Source: Adiantum capillus-veneris (Eukaryota > Streptophyta > Polypodiopsida > Polypodiales > Pteridaceae). From it: a DNA stretch of 64,000 nucleotides. Shown here piece by piece: positions 44,706-55,777 of this stretch. Each line of letters begins with the position of its first letter. Within the stretch, counting starts at the first letter, position 1. A model generated the notes under the pieces. That model was not told the origin of the DNA. It searched no databases and saw only the letters and a program-made list of their open reading frames with translations. Both the position numbers and the translations under genes were made by a program. The stretch is from the NCBI GenBank assembly GCA_014529385.2, contig CM043944.1:82144384-82208383 (forward strand). The letters are read 5' to 3'.

Positions 44706-45310
44706 TGCTCACCTATACGAGCATGAGATGCTCACCTATACTAGCATGAGCGACACAACATAAATACACTCAACTCTTCCAGCTTGAGCAGTACCTAGAA
44801 TAACTAAGATGCTTAGACCACAGAGAATATTACATGAAGCTTTGGGACTAACGCCTCACTCATTTAGTGGCTTAGCTACTCGACTCTGAATTTTATGCCA
44901 TGTATGTTTAATGGCGACTTGAACTTACTTGTTCAAGGCTAGAAACCCAATACCATAAGTTCTAGAAATTTAGGCCTCTTCCATTGTGTTGGTCTTTGGA
45001 TGCCACCATTTTGTCGATTAGACAGACATACTTTGGCTCCTCTTGACTTACTTGTCATATGTTGTCACTACTTTGTGAAACAAGTTCTTCAACTGCTGTA
45101 GAGACTGATGCAGTATTTGCTTTATCTTCCATGAGAAGCGATTGAATCTGTGTGTGGGCTCTTTGTAAGTGAGTTTCCATGAGAAATTTTGGAACCCACA
45201 TTGTCATCGGTCCTTGTGTGACCATCTTTTGTAGTTGATGATGAGGTATCCATCTAGAGATTGTAGTAGCCTCGGTTGCAATTGGCTTTTGTTGGCTCTT
45301 GGTTGTCATT
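44706..45310 (-). pseudogene. Continuation of the minus-strand retroelement interrupted at 45310/60045
   Basis: The minus frame 45309-45055 (TTKSQQKPIATEATTISRW, VPKFLMETHLQ) lies against the target duplication of the giant-LTR element and continues the frame seen at 60050-60420. The Lys/Gln/Thr-rich composition and repeated WVPK/WIPH-like words match that segment. Downstream, to 44860, it decays with stops. Function unknown. Confidence 0.5.
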
Positions 45311-45791
45311 TGTAAGGTTTCTAGTTTGTGAAACCTTAAAGGTTGTATAAAGCTTAATCAAACTGATATGATTATTGAAAAAGCAACATAGAATTGTCCG
45401 ACCATGGCAAATATTGGTATTTTTGGAATCTTAAGCACAACAAACCCTAGCCTAGAAATTTTTAGAATTGAATTCCGATAAAAACTGGCATAGTTATGAC
45501 CCCTGGAAGTTTACACTGTGAATTGAGTAAAATAGGTAAAATTGAAGGGTTGCAGTAATCATTTAAGCATAGACTTTATTAAAGGCCTCCTAGATATTTA
45601 CCGATTAAGCAAAAATAGGTCAAAATATAGCAGAATTGATATTTTAAAAGCTAGCAGGTAATGGGAGGGTCATCATTGACCTACCAGGGACTCATTTAGC
45701 AGCAGGGGACATTTTTTGACTTGCTGGGGACTGCTCGAACTGCAAACAACTGCCTTTTACAGCTTGTGAGAGCTTGTGAGTGCCAGAAAAC

Positions 45792-45799
45792 TATAAATA
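45792..45799 (+). promoter_or_regulatory. TATA box of the giant LTR
   Basis: CTATAAATAGGACCC. Kept at 56259-56266 in the 3' LTR and 52424-52431 in the internal LTR block, followed in each by GAGCCTTGACAC and a CTCTCTCATCTAGAGA-type segment that probably includes the start site. Confidence 0.7.
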
Positions 45800-46140
45800 G
45801 GACCCCTTCCTTCATAATTTGATAGACTCGGAGCCTTGACACACACTCTCTCATCTAGAGAGAATGCTACACAGAAATCAATAGAGATTAAGCTCTAGTT
45901 GATTAACCTAAATGGTAATTAGCATAATCCTTCTTAATTAGCAAGGCTAGATTAATCTATTTTGTTAATAAATTAAAGATTAAGCCTATGTATATTCTTA
46001 AAACCTCTCTTAATTAAATATTCCCTGTTGATTATTGTAATTAAGCTAATTAATTATCCTATCATATTAGGATTGAAATTAGCCAAATTAACCATGAATT
46101 AATGGTAAATATATTAATTAAGCTTAGATTAAGTTGAGGT

Positions 46141-48420
46141 AATTATGAGAGTTTCATTAGACAGTCATTAAGCTAGGAAAAGTATCCTATAATTTTTTGA
46201 GTAATTTTCTTAATTAATTAGACATGTATACTCTATTTTTTGAGAAAATTAAATAGGAAAAATTAGTAAATTGATTTCAAATGTTTTGATATATGTATCA
46301 CTGGTTAATTATGTGTTAAATAACCCATAATAATTCTGAGAAGATCAGATAATTAATCTAGATAATTACTTTAGCAGAAATACTCTATTTTTTGAGCAAT
46401 TTATATAAGGGAAATTAGTAAATTGGTTTCAAATGCTGTGATATATTTATCAGTGGTTAACTAGGTGTTAAAGAACCCGTGATAATTAGGAGAAGCTCAG
46501 ATAATTAATCTCGCTAATTAATTGAGTAAAAATACTCTTTTTTTTAGCAATTTAAATAGGAGAAATTAGTAACTTGATTTCAAATGCTGTGATATATTTA
46601 TCAGTGGTTAACTAGGTGTAATGGAACCTGTGATAATTAGTAGAAGCTTGGATAATTAATCTAGATAATTACTTTAGCAAAAATACTCTGTTTTTTAATC
46701 AATTGAAATAGGAAAAATTAGTAAATTGATTTTAAATGATGTGATATATTTATTAGTAATTAACTAGGTGTTAACGAACCCAAGATAATTAGAAGCTCAA
46801 ATAATTAATCTACCTAATTACTTTAGCAGAAATACTCTGTTTTTTGAGAAATTTAAATAATAAAAATTAGTAAAGTGATTTCAAATGATTTGATATATTT
46901 ATCAGTGGTTAATTTAGTATTCAAGAACTCGTGATAATTAGGAGAAGCTTAAAAAGTTAATCTAGATAATTACTTTAGCAAAAATACTCTGTTTTTTTAG
47001 CAATTTAAATAGGAAAAATTAGTAAATTCATTTCAAATGCTGTGATATATTTATTAGTAGTTAACTAGGTGTTAAGAAACCTGTGATAATTAGGAGAAGC
47101 TCAAATAATTAATCTAGATAATTACTTTAGTAGAAATTCTCTATTTTTGGAGCAATTTATTTCAAATTCATTTTTGGAGCAATTTATTTCAAATATATTT
47201 TCAAATAGAAAAAATTAGTAAATTCATTTCAAATGCTGTGATATATTTATTAGTGGTTAATTAGATATTAAAGAACTCGTGATAATTAAGAGAAACTTTG
47301 ATAATTAATCTAGCTAATTAATTTAGTAGAAATACTCTGTTTTTAGAGATATTTAAATAGGGAAAATTAGTAAACTGATTTCAAATGCTGTGAGATATTT
47401 ATCAGTGGTTAATTAGGTATTAAGAAACCCGTGATAACTAGGAGAAGCTAAGAGAATTAATCTAGCTAATTACTTTAGTAGAAATACTCTATTGTTTAGA
47501 CAATTTAAATAAGGGAAACTAGCAAATAGTTTCAAATTGAATTGAGTTATTTAACAGAAGTTAATTAGATGTTATAAAATCCATGATAATTATGCTAATT
47601 TCAGATAATTAGTTTAACTAATTATCTTAGTGAAATTATGCTATTTTTAGGGTTAAATTAATAGGAAAAATTAGTAAATCATGTGCTATAAGTATATGCT
47701 ATTTATCAAAGCTATATTATAGGGTAGAGAGACCGTGATAATTATACCAAGGTTAGAAAAGTAGTATAGATATTTATCTAAGTCAAAATATACTATTTCT
47801 AGCTAAGAACTAAAGAGCGAAATTAGTAAATCATGTGCTATATTTACATGCTATTTATCAGAGCTGTATTATAGGGTAAAGAGGCTGTGATAATTATTCC
47901 AAGGGTAGAAAATTAGTATAGATATTTATCTAAGTCAAATTATACTATTTCTAGCTAAAAACTAAAGAGGGAAATTAGTAAATCATGTGCTATAATTACA
48001 TGCTATTATTGAGAGCTGTATTATATGGTAAAGAGGCTATGATAATTATGCCAAGGTTAGAAAAGTAGTATAGATATTTATCTAAGTAAATATATACTAT
48101 TTCTAGCTAAAAACTAGAGAGGAAAATTAGTAAATCATGCTATATGATTACATGCTATTTATCACAGCTAGATTACATGATGGAAAGTCCGTGATAATTA
48201 TGTCAAAGTTAGAAATTGACTATAGATATTTATCTAAGTCAAAATATACGAATTTTGGTTGAAATTAGTAAATCATGCTATATGATTACATTCTATTTAT
48301 CACAGTTAGCTTACATAATAAAGAGGCCGTCATAAATATGTCAAGGTTATAAAGAAAGAATAAATATTTATTTAAGTCAAATTATCCTAATTGTAGCTAA
48401 AAATTGAAGATAGAAATTAT
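46141..48420. repeat. Tandem ~150-bp repeats, two types, in the 5' giant LTR
   Basis: Type 1 (about 46141-47640, roughly ten units at ~150-bp spacing) has AATTAGTAAATTGATTTCAA, GTGATATATTTATCAG and GTGATAATTAGGAGAAGCT. Type 2 (about 47640-48420) has AATTAGTAAATCATG, TTACATGCTATTTATC and GTGATAATTAT. Both share the AATTAGTAAAT...GTGATAATTA frame, so type 2 probably arose from type 1. Matching blocks are at about 52800-54960 and 56690-58730. Confidence 0.9.
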
Positions 48421-48958
48421 ATAATTAGGTTGGAAAATAATAAGATAATTACCAGAGGTTAAAAATATCCTTAGCTACTTGTGGTAATTATACCATAGTT
48501 AATTAGTGAGGTTAGTAAATGATAATTGACCAAAAGTCCTATTTTTAGCAAATGATTAATTAAAATTAATAGACTTTGTAGTTAAAAGTTTTTAGATAAA
48601 TTATAGTAAGTGTAAACCTATGATATCAAGTTAAGGAAATGAAATCTTTAAGAGAAATTAAATACAATAAATATTAAGCCCAAAATAAGTAGATTATTAG
48701 CTTAAAAGTTGATGGAAAAATTAGGAAAACGATATAGAAAATTATAAGAAAGTTAGGAGAGCTTAGAAAACCCTTAAGAAAGTAGTGGAGAAAGTTATCA
48801 TGTCTATATAGACAAATAAGAAATTACTAGGTCAAGAATTTATCAATTAAGACTATAAATTTAACCTTGGATGGGTTACGGTTGAATACAAAGGTTAAGT
48901 TTAGATTTTGAATTATTTACCTAATGATTAGATGACCTTTTTATAAGGATAAGAATTT

Positions 48959-49096
48959 ATGGCACAAAAAAGAATCCGAGAAAATCCTACATCTGATGAT
49001 GAGGACGTAGCTCCAAAACGAACTAGAGCGTCGCACGACGACGAAGCCGGGCCTAGTAGTAGGCCTACGGAGGAGAGTCTTCAGGCGCCAGCGTAA
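48959..49096 (+). CDS. Short leader frame inside the 5' giant LTR, possible first gag exon
   Basis: 45 codons from ATG to TAA: starts MAQKRIRENPTSDDEDVAPK, then a basic patch and SSRPTEES. The TAA (49094) could be a CAA Gln codon mutated by C to T, since the frame runs on as QQMANQSQ to a good splice donor CAG|GTGGGT at 49120/49121. Composition (basic, acidic, Gln-rich) suits the N-terminus of a plant Ty3 gag. An intron from here over the LTR end and primer site to the gag remnant at ~50490 would explain it. The 3' LTR lacks this whole ~420-bp segment. No family match can be asserted. Confidence 0.4.
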   Translation: MAQKRIRENPTSDDEDVAPKRTRASHDDEAGPSSRPTEESLQAPA

Positions 49097-49330
49097 CAGC
49101 AGATGGCCAATCAATCCCAGGTGGGTGTCCCATTATTCAATTAAGTCTGTAATTAGTTTAAGTTCTTTTATAAGTTAAGCATTGCATGCGTAAGGTTAGG
49201 AAGGATAAACTGGCTGTAAATGGAAGGTAACTTCCACAAACCCACGAGCAATGATTGTAACTACGAAAGAAATGATTGGGTTATGACTTGTTGAAATAGG
49301 AAAGATATGATTGATCATCCTTAAAACAGC

Positions 49331-49619
49331 TTGTCTCAAGACACCTCCGACTCCTTGGAATATTTTGATTATAATGATTGGCTTTCTAGCCAGGGTTAAG
49401 TCGGTTACCCCCATGAACGATGAGTTTCTACTCCGTGTCATGTCTTGATGTTTCTACATAAGTTAGGATACCATTTTTTATCCTAGGGGAGCCGCCCGGT
49501 TGTATGGGCAACTGGTTTGGTGTATGGGCACCCGGAACCTTGGGTGGGGGTTTATTCCACTCTGGATTTGAATAAGGAATGGGTGCCATTTTTCGCCCTT
49601 AGGTAGTCTTGAGACAAGA
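49331..49619. other. Inverted 13-bp pair in the giant LTR
   Basis: CTTGTCTCAAGAC (49331-49343) and GTCTTGAGACAAG (about 49607-49619) are perfect complements 263 bp apart. The same pair is in the 3' LTR (about 59189 and 59469). Confidence 0.7.
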
Positions 49620-49809
49620 CGAGTACTGGTCATGGTTATTATGGACAATGTTGTGATTGACAGTACATGTCTGTTTTTTACAAAGAATGCTTTCAATGCT
49701 ATCTTTAATAATTGATTCAAGGAATTACTGTGATGGAACGTTAAAAGAAACCATTTTTTTAAATGTTAAAACAATGTGATAATAAGATAAATAAATCTTG
49801 TGTGAGTGC

Positions 49810-49886
49810 GGGGTGGTAAGTGGGGACTGACTAAGGTAGTCAATCATGGACGGGTGGACCTGGTTAGTCAGGTAACTATCCATCCC
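49810..49886 (+). other. Conserved LTR structured RNA motif, copy 3 (5' giant LTR)
   Basis: GGGGTGGTAAGT (49810-49821), hairpin TGACTA-AGG-TAGTCA (49828-49842), linker ATCATGGACGGGTGG, hairpin ACCTGG-TTAG-TCAGGT (49858-49873, closing G-U), then ACTATCCATCCC (49875-49886), which pairs with the first arm as 3+3+3 bp around an internal loop and a bulge. Confidence 0.65.
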
Positions 49887-50236
49887 TGCGCACTAAAACG
49901 TTTTAGAAACTTCTTCACTTGGAGAGGAATCCACCAACGGCTGTGCCCTCACATATTTTAGGGGGAAAGAAGCGTTGGCTAAGGAAACCATAATCCGAAC
50001 GATGAAGTTATAGGGCGGAATAAGAATTTTTTTTGTAGGCCGTTTGAATACATTGTCCTATTTTCGCTGCGAGACAGGACTAGGTCTGCTTTTAAGGCTA
50101 TAGACCCAAGCCATTGTCAATGGTAAAGGTCTATTCCTTGGATTTTTCTTGTTTAAAGACTCTGATTTTTATCAGACCTAGAGACCTGTCAAGGATCCCA
50201 TCCCGATCTCGGTATAGGCGGGTTGGGGACATTACA

Positions 50237-50250
50237 AGTGGTATCAAAGC
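50237..50250 (+). promoter_or_regulatory. Primer-binding site of the giant element
   Basis: TGGTATCAAAGC at 50239-50250, two bases after the LTR end; complementary to the 3' end of initiator tRNA-Met except for one A in place of G. Confidence 0.85.
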
Positions 50251-50489
50251 CTAGGTTTCAGAGCCTGGGTTAATTTGAAAAAAAAATAAAAAATCGTACT
50301 TTCTGAAAATGTAAAAAGAAATATATATATATATATATAGATATAAATATATAAAAAAATAAATAAATTTGGTTAGCTAACCAAAGGCTTATGCGTCGAT
50401 AATTCAAGAAGATCCTGTGATTGAATATCGCAAATTCCAAATCTTTGAGCTTATTTATGAGAGTGCTTGTCGTTCTTGAAACTATTTTT

Positions 50490-51665
50490 TTTCCGATGGA
50501 GCGTGATGGAGCTACTGATGAAGGCTCGCACTCCTCATTCGACTCGGATAGATAAGGCTGGGAGCTTGAATAGAGCAATGAAGGCGAGACTTATTACATC
50601 AATACTTGGAAGCTGGGATGTCTTACCACGGATTTAAAGAAACTACGCTGGGCTGAGGAATTGAGAGTGGTTCAGTTGTACTACTTCTTGGGTACAAACT
50701 CGAATATCACTGTTCCCACCTACCCAGGAGGCACAGGAAAACCTCTGAATGAATGGGTATGGAATAGAGTGGTGGAGATAATTCCATATCAAAGAATCAG
50801 AACTTTTTCTCAGAATACCCCTAAGAATTTAGACCTTATAATTTACTTTCCGATTTCCAATGAGTATAAGAACTATTATACCAATCAATTAGAAGATTGT
50901 AGAAAGCTGACTACAAACACCCATCGTTTGTATCACCATATTCCAAATCAGCCAGCTATGCGGATCCTTTAAAGGCCGCAAAAATTTAGAACAAGTTAGG
51001 ATGAGATACCTAAGGCTCTTTTGTAAGGCTATCTTTGTAAATATTCACCTTATAAATAAAGAACCAAGTCTTTTGAATTGAATATCTTGATCTTATGTCT
51101 ATTCTGAAGTTAAATCCTAGCCGTGTCATAAGTCTTTAAATTGTCAGTCCATCGATCTTACGAAACCATGTAGATACCTGCTTCTGTTCTTTATACCGTG
51201 CTTGTTTCTTCTCAAACAAGCGCAACCCCCCAACTTCAAAGGTAAAGGGGTCAACGTGGAACGAGATGCAGAGATATGGATCAAGCCATGTGGCATACAT
51301 CAATACAGGATGCCTTCTCAGGGCTAAGCCTCTTGCAGCTGAAGAAACCAACTCTACAAAGAACTGTAATGGATTTAGTAAATTTAGGGGAAGAGACACT
51401 AAAAATTACAACCATGGATATCAAAAACGTGGAGTAGCTGTAGCAGTGAACTGAGAACAGACCTTCCCAAACATTAGGTGCTATTGATGCAATCAAATGG
51501 GGCACTATAGAAATAACTGTCTAGAAAAACAAAACCCTCGAATTACTGCTAGAGCCATTCCTCAAAATCAAGGAGATAATCTAAGAGGAGGTAGAAATGG
51601 AGGACGAGGTAAAGGAAGAGTAAGAGGAGCCAAATTTTATGCAATCATAGGAGAACCAACCCTAT
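50490..51665 (+). pseudogene. Decayed gag of the giant element
   Basis: One plus-strand frame (DGATDEGSHSSFDSD, then TYYINTWKLGC and LRWAEELRVVQLYYFLG) runs with stops to 50972. A second frame from 51266 contains the CCHC knuckle CYxCNQMGHYRNNC (near 51479-51520, the x being a TGA, probably CGA before) and a Gly/Arg-rich tail RGGRNGGRGKGRVRGAK. The protease that should follow is not seen. The segment 50980-51265 shows no coding pattern. Confidence 0.65.
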
Positions 51666-51767
51666 GAATAAAAAAGATAAAAGAGCCACTCGCTTAGCCA
51701 TAGTTAGCAATCTTATAGCTTATAAACCACTATAAATCAATAATATAAAAACTTGACTTACTTATAT

Positions 51768-54700
51768 ATTATAAGGGTATACATGATTTTCTTCTCCAAA
51801 AATTACTTAATGAATCTAAAGTTAAGTTAGTATTCAATCAAGAAATTAAGGGTAGATCTAGCAAATGATAAAGAGGTTCTCGTTAGGAAGGAAAAATTCG
51901 AATCTTAGAAATGAGGTAGTTATCAAATAACCAACTCACATTCTTGTGCACACGATAACCTTCCTTGGAAAATGACCTAGATATGAAAGTATTAAGGTAA
52001 TGAGACTAATAGGAAGACGAGAAGAACTCTTGGTATGATACTTCTTAAAACCCTTTACATATTGTTGGTCAACCAAGTTCGAGCACAGAGGGGGTACCTC
52101 TAGTGCAATGGTGGGAGCTTGTGCCGAACGCAGATTGCTCAGAATTGAGTAAAATAGGTAAAATTGAAGAGTTGCAGTAATCATTTAAGCATAGACTTTA
52201 TTAAAGGTCTCCTAGATATTTACAAGATATTTATCAATTAAGAAAAAATCGGTCAAAATATAGCAGAATTGATATTTTAAAAGCTAGCAGGTAATGGGAG
52301 GGTCATCATCGACCTACCAGGGACTCATTTAGCAGCAGGGGGCGTTTTTTGACTGGCTGGGGACTGCTTGAACTGCAAACAACTGCCTTTTACAGCTTGT
52401 GAGAGCTTGTTAGTGCCAGAAAGCTATAAATAGGACCCCTTTCATAGTTTGATAGATTAGGAGCCTTGACACACTCTCTCTCATCTAGAGAAAACGCTGC
52501 GCAGAAATCACTAGAGATTAAGCTCTAGTTGATTAACCTAAACGATAATTAACTTATTACTTCTTAATTAGCAAGGTTAGATTAATCTATTTTGTTAATA
52601 AATTAAAGATTAGATCTATGTATATTCTTAAAACCTCTCTTAATTAAATCTTCTTTGCCGATTATTGTAATTAAGCTTAGTAATATTAAGCTAGTTAATT
52701 ATCCTATCATATTAGGATTGAAATTAACCATGAGTTAATGGTAAATATATTAATAAAGCTTAGATTAAGTTGAGGTAATTATCAGAGTTGCATTAGACAG
52801 TCATTTATCTAGGAAAAGTATTCTATAATTTTTTGAGTACTTTTCCTAATTTATTAGGCAGAATTACTTTGTTTTTTGAGCAAATTAAATAGAAAAAATT
52901 AGTAAATTGATTTTAAATGTTGTGATATATTTATTAGTGGTTAATTAGGTGTTAAAGAACCCATGATAATTAGGAGAAGCACAAATAATTAATCTAGCTA
53001 GTTACTTTAGAAGAAATACTCTATTTTTTTAGCAATTTATATAAGGGAAATTAGTAAATTTTTTTGAAATGCTATGATATATTTTTCAGTGGTTAACTAG
53101 GTGTTAAGCAACCCGTGATAATTAGGAGAAGCTAAGATAATTAATCTAGCTAATTACTTTAGCAGAAATACTCTATTTTTTAAGCAATTTAAATAGGGAA
53201 AATTAGTAAATTGATTTTAAATGTTGTGATATATCTATTAGTAGTTAACTAGATGTTAAGGAACCTGTGGTAATTACTAAAATCTCAGATAATTAATCTA
53301 GCTAATTAGTTTGTAAAATTACTCTATTTTTTTATCAATTTAAATAGAGAAAATTAGTAAATTGATTTTTAATATTGTGATATCTTTATTAGTGGTTAGT
53401 TAGGTATTAAAGAACCCAAGATAATTAGGAAAAGCTCACATAATTAATCTAGCTAATTACTTTAGCAGAAATACTCTATTTTTTGAGAAATTTAAATAGA
53501 CAAAATTAATAATTTGATTTCAAATGATTTGATATATTTATTAGTGGTTAATTAAGTGTTCAAGAACCCATGATAATTAGGAGAAGCTTAGAAAACTAAT
53601 CTAGCTAATTACTTTAGCAAAAATACTATGTTTTTTGAGCAATTTAAATAGTGGAAATTAGTAAATTGATTTTAAATGATGTGATATATACCTTAGTGGT
53701 TAACTAAGTGGCAAGAAACCTGTGATAATTAGGAGAAGCTCAGATAATTAATCTAGCTAATTACTTTAGAAGAAATACTGTATTTTTGGAGCAATTTAAA
53801 AAGGGGAAACTAGTAAATTGATTTCAAATGCTATGATATCTTTACTAGTGGCTAATTAGATGTTAAAATACCCGTGATAATTAGGAGAAGCTCAGATAAT
53901 TAATCTAGCTAATTACTTTAGTAGAAATACTCTGTGTTTAGAGATAATTAAATAGGAAAAATTAGTAAACTAATTTCAAATGCTTTGAAATATTTGTTAG
54001 TGGTTAATTAAGAGTTAAGGAATCCGTGATAATTAGGAAAAGCTAAGATAATTTATCTAGCTAATTACTTTAGTAGAAATACTCTATTTTTTGAACAATT
54101 TAAATAAGAAAAATTAGCAAATAGGTTTAAATTGAATTGAGTTATTAATTCGAGATTAATTAGATGTTATAAAATCCATGACAATTATGATAATCTCAGA
54201 TAATTAGTTTAACTAATTATCTTAGTGGAATGATGCTGTCATTAGGGGTAAATTAAAGGAGGAAATTAGTAAATCATGTGCTATAATTACATGCTATTTA
54301 TCAGAGCTGTATTAAAGGATAAAGAGGCCGTGATAATTATTCCAAGGTTAGAAAAGTAGTATAGATATTTATCTAAGTCAAATTATACTATTTCTAGCTA
54401 AAAACTAAAGAGGGAAATTAGTAAATCGCGTGATATAATTACATGCTATTTATCAGGGCTGTATTATATGGTAAAGAGGCCGTGATAATTATTCCAAGGT
54501 TAGAAAAGTAGTATAGATATTTATCTAAGTCAAATTATACTATTTCTAGCTAAAAACTAAAGAGGAAAATTAGTAAATCATGCTATATGATTACATGCTA
54601 TTTATCAAAGCTAGATTACATGATGAAAAGGCTGTGATAATTATGTCAAAGTTAGAAACTTAGTATAGATATTTATCTTAGTCAAAATATACTAATTTTG

Positions 54701-55367
54701 GTTGAAATTCAAGGGGAAAATTAGTAAATCATGCTATATGAATACATTCTATTTATCATAGTTAGCTTACATAATAAAGAGGCCGTGATAAATATGTCAA
54801 GGTTAGAAAGAAAGAAAAAATATTTCTTTATGTCAAATTATCCTAATTTTAGCTAAAAATTGAAGATGAAAATTATATAATTAAGTTGAAAAATAATAAG
54901 ATAATTACCAGAGGCCAAAAATATGCTTATCTACTTGTGTTAATTATACCATAGTTAGTTAGTGAGGTTACTAAATTATAATTGACCACAACTTATAAGG
55001 ATATACATGATTTTCTTCTCCAAAAATTACTTAATGAATCTAAAGTTATGTTAGTATTCAATCAAGAAATTAAGGGTAGATCTAGCAAATGATAAAGAGA
55101 TTCTCGTTAGGAAGGAAAAATTTGAATCTTTGAAATGAGGTAGTTATCAAATAACCAACTCACATTCTTGTGCACACGATAACCTTCCTTGGAAAATGAC
55201 CTAGATATGAAAGTATTAAGGTAACGAAACTAATAGGAAGACGAAAAGAACTCTTGGTATGATACTTTTTAAAACTCTTTACATATTGTTGGTCAACCAG
55301 GTTAGAGCACAGAGGGGGTACCTCTGGTGCAATGGTGGGAGCTTGTGCCGAACGCAGATTGCTTAGA
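51768..55367. repeat. Internal rearrangement: LTR block flanked by a duplicated 374-bp segment
   Basis: Segment D (51768-52141) recurs as D' (about 54990-55367) with few differences. Between them lies a piece of LTR (52142-54989) corresponding to about 45517-48530, with its own TATA box. LTR homology starts at GAATTGAGTAAAATAGG and ends at ATAATTGACCA. No TG...CA ends are present, so this block did not arrive by normal integration; template switching during reverse transcription or unequal exchange is more likely. Confidence 0.85.
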
Positions 55368-55369
55368 AT

Positions 55370-55777
55370 GGCAAGAACACGCCGAGCACGTTTAGATTGG
55401 CAAAGCTAAAATACATGATACTTGTCCAACGCTGATTTCTCTGAATGGTCAATTAGACCGAGCGCGTTCATGTTGACAAGGTGGATATATGGATCTTTAT
55501 GGAATTGAATTAACCTGGTTTTTGAGATGATACAAATGGTTTGTAAAGGTTTTTAAGATGGGCTCAACACTAAGAGTTTCTTGAGGAGAAATTGGCTAGC
55601 AAGTAACTCCAACCAGAAACTAGAAAGAACTCTTAGAATAATCAGTAACATCTGGTAAAGTGGAAAGGTTATCCTTTCGAAGATACCACTTGGGGGGGGG
55701 GGATGAATTTATCTTCTCAAAGATTTTTCGAATTTCGGTTGAGATGAGGACATCTCAAATTCTTAAGTTGGGGTGAT
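55370..55777 (+). pseudogene. Chromodomain remnant and polypurine tract of the giant element
   Basis: HLVKWKGYPFEDTTW is legible at about 55650-55693, the chromodomain signature of chromovirus integrases. It is followed by a run of ten G that disrupts the frame. TTGGGGTGAT (55768-55777) directly precedes the 3' LTR. Upstream frames carry many stops. Confidence 0.75.

Larger units (their letters stand above)
45311..50236 (+). mobile_element. Giant element 5' LTR (4.9 kb)
   Basis: TATA box at 45792-45799, about 480 bp from the start, leaves over 4.4 kb of transcribed LTR. Layout: 0.8 kb unique, ~2.3 kb of two tandem-repeat types, ~0.4 kb with a short reading frame (48959-49096) missing from the 3' LTR, then ~1 kb ending in the structured motif and GGGGACATTACA. 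Confidence 0.9.

Noticed and set aside
49196-49441. Minus-strand frame repeated at 59054-59305 with near-identical protein
   Set aside because: Both lie at the same place in the two giant LTRs, so conservation is explained by LTR homology; the ends of the frame differ and no motif is seen.
49810-49886. Hammerhead ribozyme (retrozyme-type LTR)
   Set aside because: The CTGANGA and GAAA core elements are not present in the needed arrangement; the junction has no catalytic-core match.
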